Part shown: positions 1-8,269 of the stretch, piece by piece | Numbering within the stretch: the first letter of the stretch is position 1 | Layout of the letters: each line of letters starts with the position of its first letter | From: Burkholderiales bacterium | Lineage (GTDB): Bacteria > Pseudomonadota > Gammaproteobacteria > Burkholderiales > Burkholderiaceae_C | DNA: 64,000 nucleotides | Assembly (NCBI GenBank): GCA_028872015.1 | Contig: JAGWLO010000003.1 | Location: 22,775 to 86,774, forward strand | Direction: 5' to 3' | Position numbers and translations under genes: made by a program | Notes under the pieces: model-generated | The model's database searches: none | What the model saw: only the letters and a program-made list of their open reading frames with translations | What the model was told of the DNA's origin: nothing

Positions 1-1
1 A

Positions 2-169
2 CAGCGCGGCGGCAAGGGCGCGGACAACCCGCGCCCCCATCCCGGCCAGGGCCAGGGCGACCGCCCGGGCCAAGGCCAGGGCCGCGGCGACAGCGGCAAC
101 TCGGGCGACCGCCACCGCGACACCGGCGGCCAGGCCGGCCGCGGCGGCTCGCCCGATCACGGCAATTGA
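2..169 (+). CDS. C-terminal fragment of a Gly/Arg/Asp-rich protein (5' end outside window)
   Basis: An open frame enters from the window edge in frame 2 and stops with TGA at 167-169, giving the last 55 residues of a protein. The visible part is low-complexity, rich in Gly, Arg, Asp, Gln and Pro with recurrent GQGQG/GDR-like steps, and has no recognisable domain. It looks like a disordered tail. Function cannot be given without the upstream part. Because high-GC DNA easily keeps frames open, a spurious frame remains possible. Confidence 0.4.
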   Translation, partial: QRGGKGADNPRPHPGQGQGDRPGQGQGRGDSGNSGDRHRDTGGQAGRGGSPDHGN

Positions 170-240
170 ACCGGCGCGGCCGCAAAGCCTGCCGCGCGGC
201 CGCCACCCCCGATCCTCAACCCCGCAGTCGAAAGCTCCCC

Positions 241-387
241 ATGCTCGAAACCATCGCCGTCATCCTCCTCGTGCTCTGGCTCGTCGGCATCGTCACGTCC
301 ACCACCATGGGCGGCCTGATCCACGTGCTGCTGGTCATCGCCATCATCGTGATCCTGGTGCGCGTCATCCAGGGGCGGCGGCTGTAG
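241..387 (+). CDS. lmo0937-type small membrane protein
   Basis: 48 residues, almost entirely hydrophobic: two membrane segments (about residues 4-20 and 26-43) separated by a TSTTMGG turn and followed by a basic tail ending QGRRL. Size and pattern match the lmo0937/DUF5670 family of tiny inner-membrane proteins, often found with stress genes; the molecular role is unknown. I start at the ATG at 241 rather than at 166, because the family begins MLETIAVIL-like and the extra 25 residues are basic and unrelated. It ends inside the 3' end of the convergent histidine kinase gene (23-bp overlap). Confidence 0.7.
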   Translation: MLETIAVILLVLWLVGIVTSTTMGGLIHVLLVIAIIVILVRVIQGRRL

Positions 388-1687
388 CGGGCAGGCTGGC
401 GCGGATGTGCGTACCCTGCCCGGGTGCCGACACCACGCTCAGCTGCCCGCGGGCCGCCTGGACGCGAAAGCGCATGCCCACCAGGCCGTAGGCCGACTGC
501 GCCGGCGCGCCGCTGTCGAAGCCCACGCCGTCGTCGCGCACGGCCACTTCGACGCGCCCGTCCTGCTGGGCGAGGTCGATCCAGACATGGCGCGCCTGCG
601 CATACTTGCTGATGTTGGTGATGGCCTCCTGCACCACGCGGTAGGCGATGAGGTCGCCGCCGGGGTCCAGCGCCACCGGCGCCAGCGTGCAGCACACCTC
701 GATGCCCGCGCGGTCGGCGAACTCGCGTCCCAGGATCTCGAGCGTGGCCACCAGCCCCAGCGTGCCCAGCGCCGAGGGCCGCAGGTCCTCGATGATGCGG
801 CGCTTCAACGCGATGCCGCTGTTGAGCATCAGCACCAGGTGGGCCAGCCGCTCCAGGGCCTCGGGCGCGCCCTCGCCCAGCCTCGCCTTGATGCGCGCGG
901 CGTCGAGCTTGGCCGAGGTGAGCAGCGCACCCAGCTCGTCGTGCAGGTCGCGCGCGAGCCGGCTGCGTTCGTCTTCGCGCGCGGTCTGCAGGTGCAGCGC
1001 CAGCTCGGTGAGCTGCGCGGTGCGCTGCGCCACCTCGCGCTCGAGCCCGTCGTGCTCGGCCTGCAGCAGCCGCTGCAGGCCCTGCTGCTGGCGCTTGAGC
1101 GCCAGGTTCTGGCGCAGGTACAGGCCCAGCCCGAGCAGCGACAGCAGGCTCAGCGCCACCACGCCGACGCGGCCCAGCGCCAGCGTGCGCGCCAGGTCGT
1201 TGCGGGCCTGCGCGACGCTGGCCGATTCCAGCTCCAGCAGCGCGTTGCTGACGGCACGCACCCCGGCCACCGCGCGCAGGTCTTCGGCGCCACCGGCCGC
1301 ACCGGCGGCGCCGGGCGGGCCGCCCGCGCCGGCCTGCAGCGCGCGCAGCCGCTCGGCCACTTCGGCGTGCAGCGCGGCCAGCGCCGACTGCGCCTCGGGA
1401 CGGTCGCGGTAGTGCGCGTCGAGCGAGGCCAGCGCCAGGCCGACCTCGGTGCGCGCGCGCAGGGCCGGCCCGGCATCGGGCGCGTCGTGGCGCGCCGCCA
1501 CCGCATCGAGCAGGCTCCACTGCAGATCTTGCAGGCTCACCGGCACCTGCGCCATCGCGTCCAGGCGGCTCAGGGTGCGTGACGATTGCCAGTGCGCGCC
1601 CTCGCTGATCAGCGTCATCAGCAGCACCGCCAGGCAGCCCAGCCCGAAGGCCAGCCAACCGCGCCGCACGATCCCGTCTGCATCCAT
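365..1687 (-). CDS. sensor histidine kinase, NarX/UhpB (HisKA_3) type
   Basis: 440 residues. An N-terminal membrane segment (about 11-30), a mostly helical periplasmic region, a second membrane segment (about 172-191), a coiled linker, then a HisKA_3 dimerisation domain with the phosphoacceptor His249 in RLARDLHDELG. The C-terminal HATPase_c domain shows the N-box (VVQEAITNISKYA) and G-boxes (DDGVGF, YGLVGM, GQGTHI). Such kinases phosphorylate LuxR-type response regulators, and one is divergently encoded 78 bp away at 1766, making a likely cognate pair. The periplasmic sensor region resembles no ligand domain I can name. The gene overlaps the lmo0937-type gene tail to tail. Confidence 0.9.
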   Translation of the reverse strand: MDADGIVRRGWLAFGLGCLAVLLMTLISEGAHWQSSRTLSRLDAMAQVPVSLQDLQWSLLDAVAARHDAPDAGPALRARTEVGLALASLDAHYRDRPEAQSALAALHAEVAERLRALQAGAGGPPGAAGAAGGAEDLRAVAGVRAVSNALLELESASVAQARNDLARTLALGRVGVVALSLLSLLGLGLYLRQNLALKRQQQGLQRLLQAEHDGLEREVAQRTAQLTELALHLQTAREDERSRLARDLHDELGALLTSAKLDAARIKARLGEGAPEALERLAHLVLMLNSGIALKRRIIEDLRPSALGTLGLVATLEILGREFADRAGIEVCCTLAPVALDPGGDLIAYRVVQEAITNISKYAQARHVWIDLAQQDGRVEVAVRDDGVGFDSGAPAQSAYGLVGMRFRVQAARGQLSVVSAPGQGTHIRASLPATAAAPG

Positions 1688-1765
1688 GGCCCTGCCTTTC
1701 GCCGGTGCCGAACCGCGCTGCCCACCGACATGGGATCATGCGCCCGCAATGCCAAAGGTGCCTCC

Positions 1766-2395
1766 ATGATCCGCATCGCCATCGTCGATGACCACGCCGT
1801 GGTCCGCAGCGGGCTGCGCCAGTACTTCGCCGAGCAGGCCGATTTCGCGGTCGTGGCCGAGGCCGCCAACGGCCGCGACGCGCTCGACCTGGTGCGCGCC
1901 GGCGGCATCGACGTGCTGCTGCTGGACATCTCGATGCCGGGCCACAACGGCGTCGACGCGCTGGCCGCCATCCGCGCCCGCGACCCGGTGCTGCCGGTGC
2001 TGGTGCTGAGCGGGTTCCCCGAGGCGCATTTCGCCACCGTGCTGCTGCGCCAGGGCGCCAGCGGCTACCTGAACAAGGATTGCGACCCGCAGGACATCGT
2101 GGGCGCGATCCGCACCGTGGCGCGCGGGCGCAAGTACGTCAGCGCCGAGGTCGCCGAGCAGCTGGCCGAGGCCCCGGGCGGCGGCACGCGCCCGCTGCAC
2201 GAGCTGCTGTCCGAGCGCGAGCTGCAGGTCTTCCTGCGGCTGGCCGCGGGCGAAACCATCGGCCACCTGGCCGAGAGTCTGAGCCTCAGCGTCAAGACCG
2301 TCAGCACCTACCGCAGCCGGGTGCTCGACAAGCTGCAGCTCGCCTCCAACAGCGACCTCACCTACTACGCGCTGAAGAACGGGCTCATTCAGTAG
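1766..2395 (+). CDS. two-component response regulator, NarL/LuxR family
   Basis: 209 residues. Receiver domain (1-120) with the acidic pair Asp8/Asp9, phosphoacceptor Asp54 in LLLDISMPG and the conserved Lys of GYLNKD. C-terminal LuxR-type helix-turn-helix (about 145-205) with LSERELQVFLRLAAGETI and SVKTVSTYRSRVLDKL. The ATG at 1766 is chosen because MIRIAIVDDH is the canonical receiver start; the longer open frame upstream is unrelated. It is divergent from the histidine kinase and is presumably its output regulator. Its target may be the repeated near-palindrome at 2904 and 4245 (inference). The 3' end overlaps the next, convergent gene by 11 bp. Confidence 0.92.
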   Translation: MIRIAIVDDHAVVRSGLRQYFAEQADFAVVAEAANGRDALDLVRAGGIDVLLLDISMPGHNGVDALAAIRARDPVLPVLVLSGFPEAHFATVLLRQGASGYLNKDCDPQDIVGAIRTVARGRKYVSAEVAEQLAEAPGGGTRPLHELLSERELQVFLRLAAGETIGHLAESLSLSVKTVSTYRSRVLDKLQLASNSDLTYYALKNGLIQ

Positions 2396-2783
2396 ACCTC
2401 GGCACCGGCATCGCCGCCAGGCTGGCGCAGTAGCTCAGCAGCGCCTCGATGTCGTTGGACTTGTCGAACACGCGCCGGGCCCCGAGGTCGAGGCAGCGCC
2501 GGCACAGCTCGGGCGTGGTGTAGTTGCTCAGCACGATCAGGTGGCGCGGCGGCACCTGACGGGCCAGCGCACGCAGCACGCCCAGGCCCGAGCCCGACTT
2601 GAGGAAGATGTCCAGGATCACCAGCTCGGCGGCGTTGGCCGGCGCGGCGAGCCAGCGCACGGCATCACCCTCGTCCTCGGCGCTGCCCACCACCCGCACC
2701 GGGCCGAGCTCCTCCAGCGTGGCGATCAGCTCGGCGCGGATGACGGCACTGTCTTCGACGAGAAAGGTTCTGAGGGCAGGCAT
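2385..2783 (-). CDS. single-domain response regulator (receiver only)
   Basis: 132 residues forming only a CheY-like receiver: acidic Glu10/Asp11, phosphoacceptor Asp58 in LVILDIFLKSGSG, and the conserved Lys in VFDKSND. No output domain follows. I use the ATG at 2783 (MPALRTFLVEDS); the frame extends upstream to 2882, but that part is Pro/Arg-rich and unlike a receiver. It may act as a phosphate sink or protein-interaction partner for the neighbouring kinase/regulator pair, as similar small receivers commonly sit beside NarL-type systems. Convergent with the LuxR-type regulator gene, overlapping it by 11 bp. Confidence 0.85.
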   Translation of the reverse strand: MPALRTFLVEDSAVIRAELIATLEELGPVRVVGSAEDEGDAVRWLAAPANAAELVILDIFLKSGSGLGVLRALARQVPPRHLIVLSNYTTPELCRRCLDLGARRVFDKSNDIEALLSYCASLAAMPVPRSTE

Positions 2784-2903
2784 GGGCGGCAGTGCAGCAC
2801 AGGGCGCCGGGCGGACCGCGCCGGGTCGACGAGCGGATACCGGACCGGCGCGAGTGTGCGGCAGCGCGCCCGGCCGCGCCATCGGCGCGTGCGATGGCGC
2901 CGC

Positions 2904-2919
2904 GTAGGACAGCGCCTAC
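2904..2919 (+). promoter_or_regulatory. near-palindromic motif GTAGGACAGCGCCTAC, copy 1
   Basis: A 16-bp element whose outer arms GTAGG and CCTAC are exact inverted repeats; with flanking bases the arms extend to 7 bp (GCGTAGG/CCTACGC at 2902-2921). A 14/16 match lies in opposite orientation at 4245-4260 upstream of the BON-domain gene. Its position upstream of the secreted protein/transglutaminase pair suggests an operator for a dimeric regulator. Regulator assignment is inference. Confidence 0.5.
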
Positions 2920-3002
2920 GCAGGCGGCCGTCGCCGTCCGCTTACCGCGGCCGCCCGCGTCGCCCACACTGGGGTGCGACCTTGCCTGCCCGAAAGCAAC
3001 CC

Positions 3003-3290
3003 ATGCGCCGGCCTCTCACCTGCCTGTTCACCTCCTCCATGCTGGCGCTGCTGGCCCTGCCCGCCTGGCCCGCCACCGGCGCGCCGGCAGCAGCGAAGCC
3101 CCGCGAGCACCACGCCACCACGCCCGTGCCGCGCTGCCGCATCGATCGTGCCGCCGCCGGCAGCGGCAGTGCGCCGCCGGGCAGGGCGCAGCAGGTGGTG
3201 CCGCACTGCAACGGCAAGCGGCCGGCCCGGACCACCGCGGTCCCGGGGCGCACGCCGCGACCCGCGGCGCCGACGGGTGCGCGCCCGTGA
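3003..3290 (+). CDS. small secreted protein of unknown function
   Basis: 95 residues starting MRRPLTCLF with a clear Sec signal peptide (basic start, hydrophobic core at about 10-20, likely cleavage after residues 24-27 near WPATGA). The mature part is basic and Pro/Ala/Arg-rich with two Cys. No family is recognised. The stop overlaps the GTG start proposed for the transglutaminase (GTGA at 3287-3290), which suggests translational coupling; alternatively it is the broken front of one exported transglutaminase (see findings). No strong ribosome-binding site is visible. Confidence 0.45.
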   Translation: MRRPLTCLFTSSMLALLALPAWPATGAPAAAKPREHHATTPVPRCRIDRAAAGSGSAPPGRAQQVVPHCNGKRPARTTAVPGRTPRPAAPTGARP

Positions 3291-4216
3291 GGCCGGCCCA
3301 GGGCGCGCTGGCAGCGTGGTCGGCACCGCCCCCGGCGGCCGAGATCGTGCGGCTGGAGCTGCAGGTCGACCTGACCTACGAAGTCGGCCCGGGCGGCGCC
3401 GACTTCATCTTCAACATCCATGCCGCGCATACCGCGCGCCAGGTGGTGGAGGCCGAGCACCTGTACATCAGCCAGCCCCTGGCCTGGACGCTGCACGCCG
3501 ACCCCGTCAGCGGCAACCGCAGCCTGCGGCTGCACGCGTCGCCCGGGCCGCTGCTGCTGCAGTACGCGGCCACGGTGGACCTGCGCCACCATCGCGCGGC
3601 GCCCGACACGCTGCCCGAGGTGCCGATCGCGCTGCTGCCGCCCGACGTGCTGGGCTACCTCTACCCCAGCCGCTATTGCCAGTCGGACCGGCTGCTCAAG
3701 CTGGCCACGGGCGCCTTCGGCCGGCTGCCCCAGGGCTATCGCCGCGCGCAGGCGATCTGCGAATGGGTGCAGCAGCGGGTGACCTTCACGCCCAACAGTT
3801 CCAACGGCAACACCTCGGCCGTGGACACGCTGATCGAGCAGGTGGGCGTGTGCCGGGACTTCGCGCACCTGATGATCGCGCTGTGCCGCGCCGTCAACAT
3901 GCCGGCGCGCTTCGCCACCGGCACCGACTACGGCGCCGACCCGCAGCTGGGGCCGCCCGACTTCCATGCCTACGTGGAGGTCTACCTGGGCGCGCACTGG
4001 TACATCTTCGACCCCTCGGGCACGGCGATGCCGATGGGCTTCGTGCGCTTCGGCACCGGGCGCGACGCTGCCGACGTGGCCTTCGCCACCATCTTCGGCG
4101 CCGTGCGCACGCAGCCGCCGCTGATCCGCACGCTGGCGCTGGCCGACGCGGCGCAGGGCGTGGTGCTGCCGCGGCACGAGCCGCTGGCGCTGTCCACCGA
4201 CGGCGCACCGGGCTGA
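3287..4216 (+). CDS. transglutaminase-like cysteine protease family protein
   Basis: 309 residues from a GTG start. The N-terminal half is a beta-rich bacterial transglutaminase N-domain (about 20-130: VRLELQVDLTYEV...FIFNIHAAHT). The C-terminal transglutaminase core carries the full catalytic triad: Cys189 in VGVCRDFAHL, His227 in DFHAYVEVYL and Asp242 in IFDPSGTAMP. Members act as transglutaminases or, more often in bacteria, as thiol peptidases; the substrate is unknown. The start is uncertain: the GTG at 3287 overlaps the upstream stop, and no signal peptide is encoded in this frame. It lies in the stress cluster together with the BON lipoprotein. Confidence 0.8.
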   Translation: MRPAQGALAAWSAPPPAAEIVRLELQVDLTYEVGPGGADFIFNIHAAHTARQVVEAEHLYISQPLAWTLHADPVSGNRSLRLHASPGPLLLQYAATVDLRHHRAAPDTLPEVPIALLPPDVLGYLYPSRYCQSDRLLKLATGAFGRLPQGYRRAQAICEWVQQRVTFTPNSSNGNTSAVDTLIEQVGVCRDFAHLMIALCRAVNMPARFATGTDYGADPQLGPPDFHAYVEVYLGAHWYIFDPSGTAMPMGFVRFGTGRDAADVAFATIFGAVRTQPPLIRTLALADAAQGVVLPRHEPLALSTDGAPG

Positions 4217-4244
4217 GCACGCGGCCCGCCGCCGCCCGCTGCAG

Positions 4245-4260
4245 GGAGGCGCCGTCCTAC
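4245..4260 (-). promoter_or_regulatory. near-palindromic motif, copy 2 (GTAGGACGGCGCCTCC)
   Basis: On the minus strand this 16-mer differs from copy 1 (2904-2919) at two positions only. It lies 106 bp upstream of the BON-domain lipoprotein start. Two copies upstream of neighbouring envelope/stress genes support a shared regulator; which one is inference. Confidence 0.45.
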
Positions 4261-4365
4261 AGCGGCCGGGGGCCCCGGCCGATGGGCCGCCGGCCCCCGG
4301 CCGCCGACACTGGAACACCGACGGCCTCTGCCGTCGCGAGCCACCTGCCACCACCGGAGTCCGCC

Positions 4366-4680
4366 ATGTCCCTGCGCCTTTCCACCGCCGCCCTCGTCAC
4401 CACCCTCGTCCTGGCCACGGCCTCGGGCTGCGCCGTCACGCGCGGCCAGCAGGACGTCGGCGCCTATGTCGACGACAGCGCCATCACCACCAACATCAAG
4501 ACCCGCTTCGCCACCGACGAGGCGGTGGACGCCACCAGCATCCACGTCGAGACGCTCAACGGCACCGTGATGTTGTCGGGATTCGCCAAGAACGCGACCG
4601 AGAAGGCGACCGCCGCCAAGCTGGCCTGGAAGGTGGACGGCGTGAAGGCGGTGAAGAACGAGATCGCCGTACGCCCGTGA
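4366..4680 (+). CDS. BON-domain lipoprotein (OsmY-like)
   Basis: 104 residues. Type II signal peptide with lipobox ending at Cys22 (ATASGC), then a single BON domain (about 37-103: DDSAITTNIKTRF...VKNEIAVRP). BON domains bind lipids or peptidoglycan in the periplasm and occur in osmotic-stress proteins such as OsmY and DolP. No sorting Asp follows the Cys (next residues AVT), so outer-membrane retention is likely by the usual rule. The ATG at 4366 is preceded by a purine-rich GGAG and begins the signal peptide; the much longer open frame upstream is read-through of non-coding frame. Preceded by motif copy 2 and followed by a strong hairpin. Confidence 0.85.
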   Translation: MSLRLSTAALVTTLVLATASGCAVTRGQQDVGAYVDDSAITTNIKTRFATDEAVDATSIHVETLNGTVMLSGFAKNATEKATAAKLAWKVDGVKAVKNEIAVRP

Positions 4681-4687
4681 CGGACGT

Positions 4688-4713
4688 CGACCGACGCTGA
4701 TCGGCGTCGGTCG
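4688..4713 (+). repeat. perfect 10-bp inverted repeat after the BON gene (terminator-like hairpin)
   Basis: Arms CGACCGACGC (4688-4697) and GCGTCGGTCG (4704-4713) are exact complements with a 6-base loop, 7 bp after the BON stop codon. There is no T-run after it, so it could protect the 3' end or terminate weakly instead of being a classical intrinsic terminator. Confidence 0.5.
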
Positions 4714-4752
4714 GCCTGGCGGGCCCCCGCGGCCAGGCGCCGCCGGGGCCCG

Positions 4753-4770
4753 GGTAAAGCACCGGTAAAG
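4753..4770 (+). repeat. two GGTAAAG direct repeats, 11-bp spacing
   Basis: GGTAAAG occurs at 4753-4759 and again at 4764-4770, in phase on one helical turn, 98 bp upstream of the M16 protease start. Direct repeats at 11 bp are typical of OmpR/PhoB-class regulator sites; the regulator here is unknown. Confidence 0.35.
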
Positions 4771-4867
4771 ACCGGCGCGCCCCGGCCCGCACGCCCTGCG
4801 GCATCATGCGCGACGGCGCCCGCCCCCCGGCCGGCGCCGTGGCTCGTGGTGGGCCCGGAGAGTGGGC

Positions 4868-7531
4868 GTGTTCAAGCCGGTACAGCATCTGATCCTCGCC
4901 GCCGCGCTCGCGGCGTGCGCCATCCCCTCGTCAGCGGCGGCGGCGGCCGACGATGTCGCCCGCGCGACGCTGGCCAACGGCCTGCGCGTGGTGGTGGTGC
5001 GCGACGCCCTGGCGCCGGTGGTCACCACCGAGGTGAGCTACCTGGTGGGCTCGGACGAGGCCCCGCCCGGGTTCCCCGGCACCGCGCACGCGCTGGAGCA
5101 CATGATGTTCCGCGGCAGCCCGGGCCTGAGCAAGGACCAGCTGGCGGCGATCGCGGCCAACATGGGCGGCAGCTTCAACGCGCAAACCACCCAATCGGTA
5201 ACGCAGTATTTCTTCAACACGCCGGCGCAGGACCTGGACGTGGCGCTGCGCGTGGAGGCGCTGCGCATGCGCGCGCTGGACGTGGCGGATGCGCAGTGGG
5301 CCAAGGAGCGCGGCGCCATCGAGCAGGAAGTGGCGCGTGATCTGTCCAGCCCCGATTTCCGCTTCTACAGCCAGCTCACCGCGCAGATGTACGCCGGCAC
5401 CCCGTACGAGCACACGCCGCTGGGCACGCGGGCCTCGTTCGACAAGACCACCGCGGCGGCGCTGCGCCAATTCCACCAGCGGTGGTACGCGCCGAACAAC
5501 GCCATTCTCGTGGTGGCCGGCGACGTCGACCCCGCCGCCACGGTGGCGCAGGTGCGCGCGGTGTTTGGCGACATTCCGCGCCGGCCGTTGCCCGAACGCC
5601 CGCGCTTCGAGTTCAAGCCGGTGCGGGCCAGCGCCATCGCGCTGCCCACCGACAGCCCCTACGGCTCGGTCTACCTGGCCTGGCGCATGCCCGGTCTGCG
5701 CTCGCCCGACTACGCCGCCGCGCTGGTGCTGGCCGGCGCGCTGGGCTCGCAGCGCGCGGCGCTGTTCGGCATGGGCATGGACGGCACCGCGCTCTACGGT
5801 GGCTACTCGCTCGATGCGTTGCCGCAGTCGGGCATCGGCACCGCGGTGGGCATCTTCGCGCGCGGCAGCGACCCGCAGCCGGTGCTGAACCAGATGCGGG
5901 CGATCCTGGCCGAAGCGGCCACGCACGGCGTCGCGCCCGAGCTGGTCGAGGCCGCCAAGCGCAAGGCCATCGCCAGCCTCGAATTCCAGAAGAACTCGGT
6001 CGAGGGCCTGGCCAACAGCTGGTCGTTCGCGCTCGCGTTCCAGGGCCTGGCCTCGCCCGACGCGATGAAGGCCGCGATCGAGGCCGTGACCCCGGCGGCC
6101 GTGGACGCGCTGGCGCGGGCGAGCTTCGACCCCGATCGCGCGGTGACCGCGATCCTGACGCCGCAGAGCTCGGGCCGGCCGGTCAGCTCGAAGGGCTTCG
6201 GCGGCACCGAGAGCTTCGGCGCCAGCCCCGACCAGCCGGTGCCGCTGCCCGACTGGGCGGCGCGCGCCTTCGCCCAGCTCGAGGTGCCGCGCTCGTCGCT
6301 GGCGCCGGTGTCCTACACGCTGGCCAACGGCCTGCGCCTGGTGGTGCAGCCCGAGTCCATCAGCGACACCGTCAACCTGTACGGCCGCGTGCGCACCAAC
6401 CAGGACCTGCAGGCCCCGGCCGGCCAGGAAGGCGTGGCCGACGTGCTGGACGGCCTGTTCGCCTACGGCAGCGAAAGCCGCGACCGGCTGGCGCTGCAGC
6501 GCGCGCTGGACGACATCAGCGCCCGCGCCAGCGCCGGGGCCAGCTTCTCGCTGGCGGTGCCGGCGAATCACTTCGAGCAGGGCGTGGCGCTGCTGGCCGA
6601 CAACGAGCTGCACCCGGCGCTGCCCGCAGCGGCCTTCGCCGTGGTGCAGCGCCAGCAGGCGGGCCTGGTGGCCGGGCAGATCGAATCGCCCGACTTCCTG
6701 GCCCAGATCGGACTCGCCCAGGCGCTGCTGCCGGCGGGCGACCCGGCGCTGCGCTACGCCACGCCGCAGCAGGTGCAGGGGCTGACGCTGGCGCAGGTGC
6801 GGCAGTACTACGGGCAGACCTTCCGCCCCGACATGACCACCATCGTCATCGTGGGCAAGGTCGACCCCGAGGCGGCACGCGCCGTGATCGAGCGCGCCTT
6901 CGGCGGCTGGCGCGCCAGCGGCCCGGCGCCCGACGTGGACTACCCCCCGGTGCCGCCCAACGCCCCCGGCTCGCTGCACGTGCCCGATTCGAGCGCGGTG
7001 CAGGATTCGGTGCAGATGGCGCAGACCATCGCCGTCACGCGCGACGACCCGGTGCGCTTCGCGCTGAACCTGGGCAACGAGGTGCTGGGCGGGGGCTTCT
7101 ACGCCTCGCGCCTGTACCGCGACCTGCGCGACCGCACGGGGCTGGTCTACACCGTGTCCACCGGCTTCGACCTGGACAAGCACCGCGGCACCTACACCGT
7201 GTCGTTCGGCAGCGACTCGGCCAAGGTGCAGGCGGCCCGCGCGGCCATCGTGCGCGACCTCACGCAGATGCAGCGTGAGCCCGTCTCGGCCGAGGAGCTG
7301 CAGCGCGCCAAGAGCATCCTGCTGCGCCAGATCCCGCTGTCGGAGGCCAGCTTCGGCGCCATCGGCGGCCAGCTGCTGACGCTGGCCAGCCAGGGCCGGC
7401 CGCTGGACGCGCTGAGCATCGCGGCGCGCCACTACCTGGCGCTGAGCGCGGCCGACGTGCAGCAGGCCTATGCACAAAAGATCCGCCCCGAGGCCTTCGT
7501 CACCGCGGTGAAGGGGCCGGCGCCGAAGTAA
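4868..7531 (+). CDS. exported M16 (pitrilysin-type) zinc metalloprotease
   Basis: 887 residues from GTG 4868, which sits 7 bases after GGAG; an alternative GTG at 4862 is too close to that site. A signal peptide covers about residues 1-26. Two M16 halves follow. The first has the inverted zinc motif His74-x-x-Glu77-His78 with the distal Glu in ERGAIEQEV. The second (from about 480) lacks HxxEH, showing GVADVLDGL there, but keeps the family RLYRDLRDRTGLVY segment, as in non-catalytic C-halves. The fold likely forms a closing chamber that degrades peptides in the periplasm. It appears monocistronic. Confidence 0.9.
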   Translation: MFKPVQHLILAAALAACAIPSSAAAAADDVARATLANGLRVVVVRDALAPVVTTEVSYLVGSDEAPPGFPGTAHALEHMMFRGSPGLSKDQLAAIAANMGGSFNAQTTQSVTQYFFNTPAQDLDVALRVEALRMRALDVADAQWAKERGAIEQEVARDLSSPDFRFYSQLTAQMYAGTPYEHTPLGTRASFDKTTAAALRQFHQRWYAPNNAILVVAGDVDPAATVAQVRAVFGDIPRRPLPERPRFEFKPVRASAIALPTDSPYGSVYLAWRMPGLRSPDYAAALVLAGALGSQRAALFGMGMDGTALYGGYSLDALPQSGIGTAVGIFARGSDPQPVLNQMRAILAEAATHGVAPELVEAAKRKAIASLEFQKNSVEGLANSWSFALAFQGLASPDAMKAAIEAVTPAAVDALARASFDPDRAVTAILTPQSSGRPVSSKGFGGTESFGASPDQPVPLPDWAARAFAQLEVPRSSLAPVSYTLANGLRLVVQPESISDTVNLYGRVRTNQDLQAPAGQEGVADVLDGLFAYGSESRDRLALQRALDDISARASAGASFSLAVPANHFEQGVALLADNELHPALPAAAFAVVQRQQAGLVAGQIESPDFLAQIGLAQALLPAGDPALRYATPQQVQGLTLAQVRQYYGQTFRPDMTTIVIVGKVDPEAARAVIERAFGGWRASGPAPDVDYPPVPPNAPGSLHVPDSSAVQDSVQMAQTIAVTRDDPVRFALNLGNEVLGGGFYASRLYRDLRDRTGLVYTVSTGFDLDKHRGTYTVSFGSDSAKVQAARAAIVRDLTQMQREPVSAEELQRAKSILLRQIPLSEASFGAIGGQLLTLASQGRPLDALSIAARHYLALSAADVQQAYAQKIRPEAFVTAVKGPAPK

Positions 7532-7647
7532 AGACCGTCATGCCGCGTCATGGGGGGACACCGGGCCGGGCTGGCCCGGCGGGCCCGGCCGGCGTACCCT
7601 GTGGCTGCGCCGAGCCCGAGTCGGCCGCTGCTGCGTAGAGGTGCCCG

Positions 7648-8238
7648 ATGAACCCCCACCATGCCCTGCCCACGTTCCGGCTCGACGCCGGCGTGCAGCT
7701 GGCGCAGACCGCGCCGTGGACCCTGAACCCGGTCACGCGCGAGTCGCCCGCGCTCAGCGTGATGACCGACCTGACCACCGTCAAGGCCGCCACCATCGCG
7801 CCGGCCAGTTCGCTGCACCAGGCCGAGCAGCAGATGATCTACCAGGGCGTGCGCATGTTGTTCGTGGTCACCGACATGCCGGCCATCGCCGGCCTGATCA
7901 CGGCCACCGACCTGCGCGGCGCCAAGCCGATGCAGGTGGTGCACGAGCGCGGCCTGCGCTATGACGAGCTCACCGTGGCCGACGTGATGACGGGCCTGGA
8001 CCGGCTCGAGGCCGTGGCCTACGAGCGCCTGCACAGCGCCACCGTGGGCGACGTGGTGGCCACGCTCAAGCGCTTCGGGCACCAGCACGTGCTGGTGGTC
8101 GAGGAGCCCGGCGCCGGCACGCCGCGGCGCGTGCGCGGCCTGTACTCGCGCACCCAGATCGAGCGCCAGCTGGGCGAGACGATCGAGATCACGCCCATCG
8201 CCAGCAGCTTCTCCGAGATCGAGCAGGCGCTGTCCTGA
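7648..8238 (+). CDS. CBS-domain protein
   Basis: 196 residues with an N-terminal extension (1-35) and two CBS motifs (about 36-95 and 108-175), forming one Bateman module that usually senses adenine nucleotides or SAM. No enzymatic or membrane domain is attached, so it probably acts as a soluble regulatory subunit; the partner is unknown. The ATG at 7648 follows AGAGG by a good distance. It is a different type from the CBS protein at 17860. Confidence 0.8.
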   Translation: MNPHHALPTFRLDAGVQLAQTAPWTLNPVTRESPALSVMTDLTTVKAATIAPASSLHQAEQQMIYQGVRMLFVVTDMPAIAGLITATDLRGAKPMQVVHERGLRYDELTVADVMTGLDRLEAVAYERLHSATVGDVVATLKRFGHQHVLVVEEPGAGTPRRVRGLYSRTQIERQLGETIEITPIASSFSEIEQALS

Positions 8239-8269
8239 GCGGGCGGCGGCCTGCCGCCACAATGGCGGG

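Noticed and set aside
4688..4713. Classical rho-independent terminator after the BON gene
   Set aside because: The hairpin is perfect but lacks a T-run, so it is listed only as an inverted repeat.
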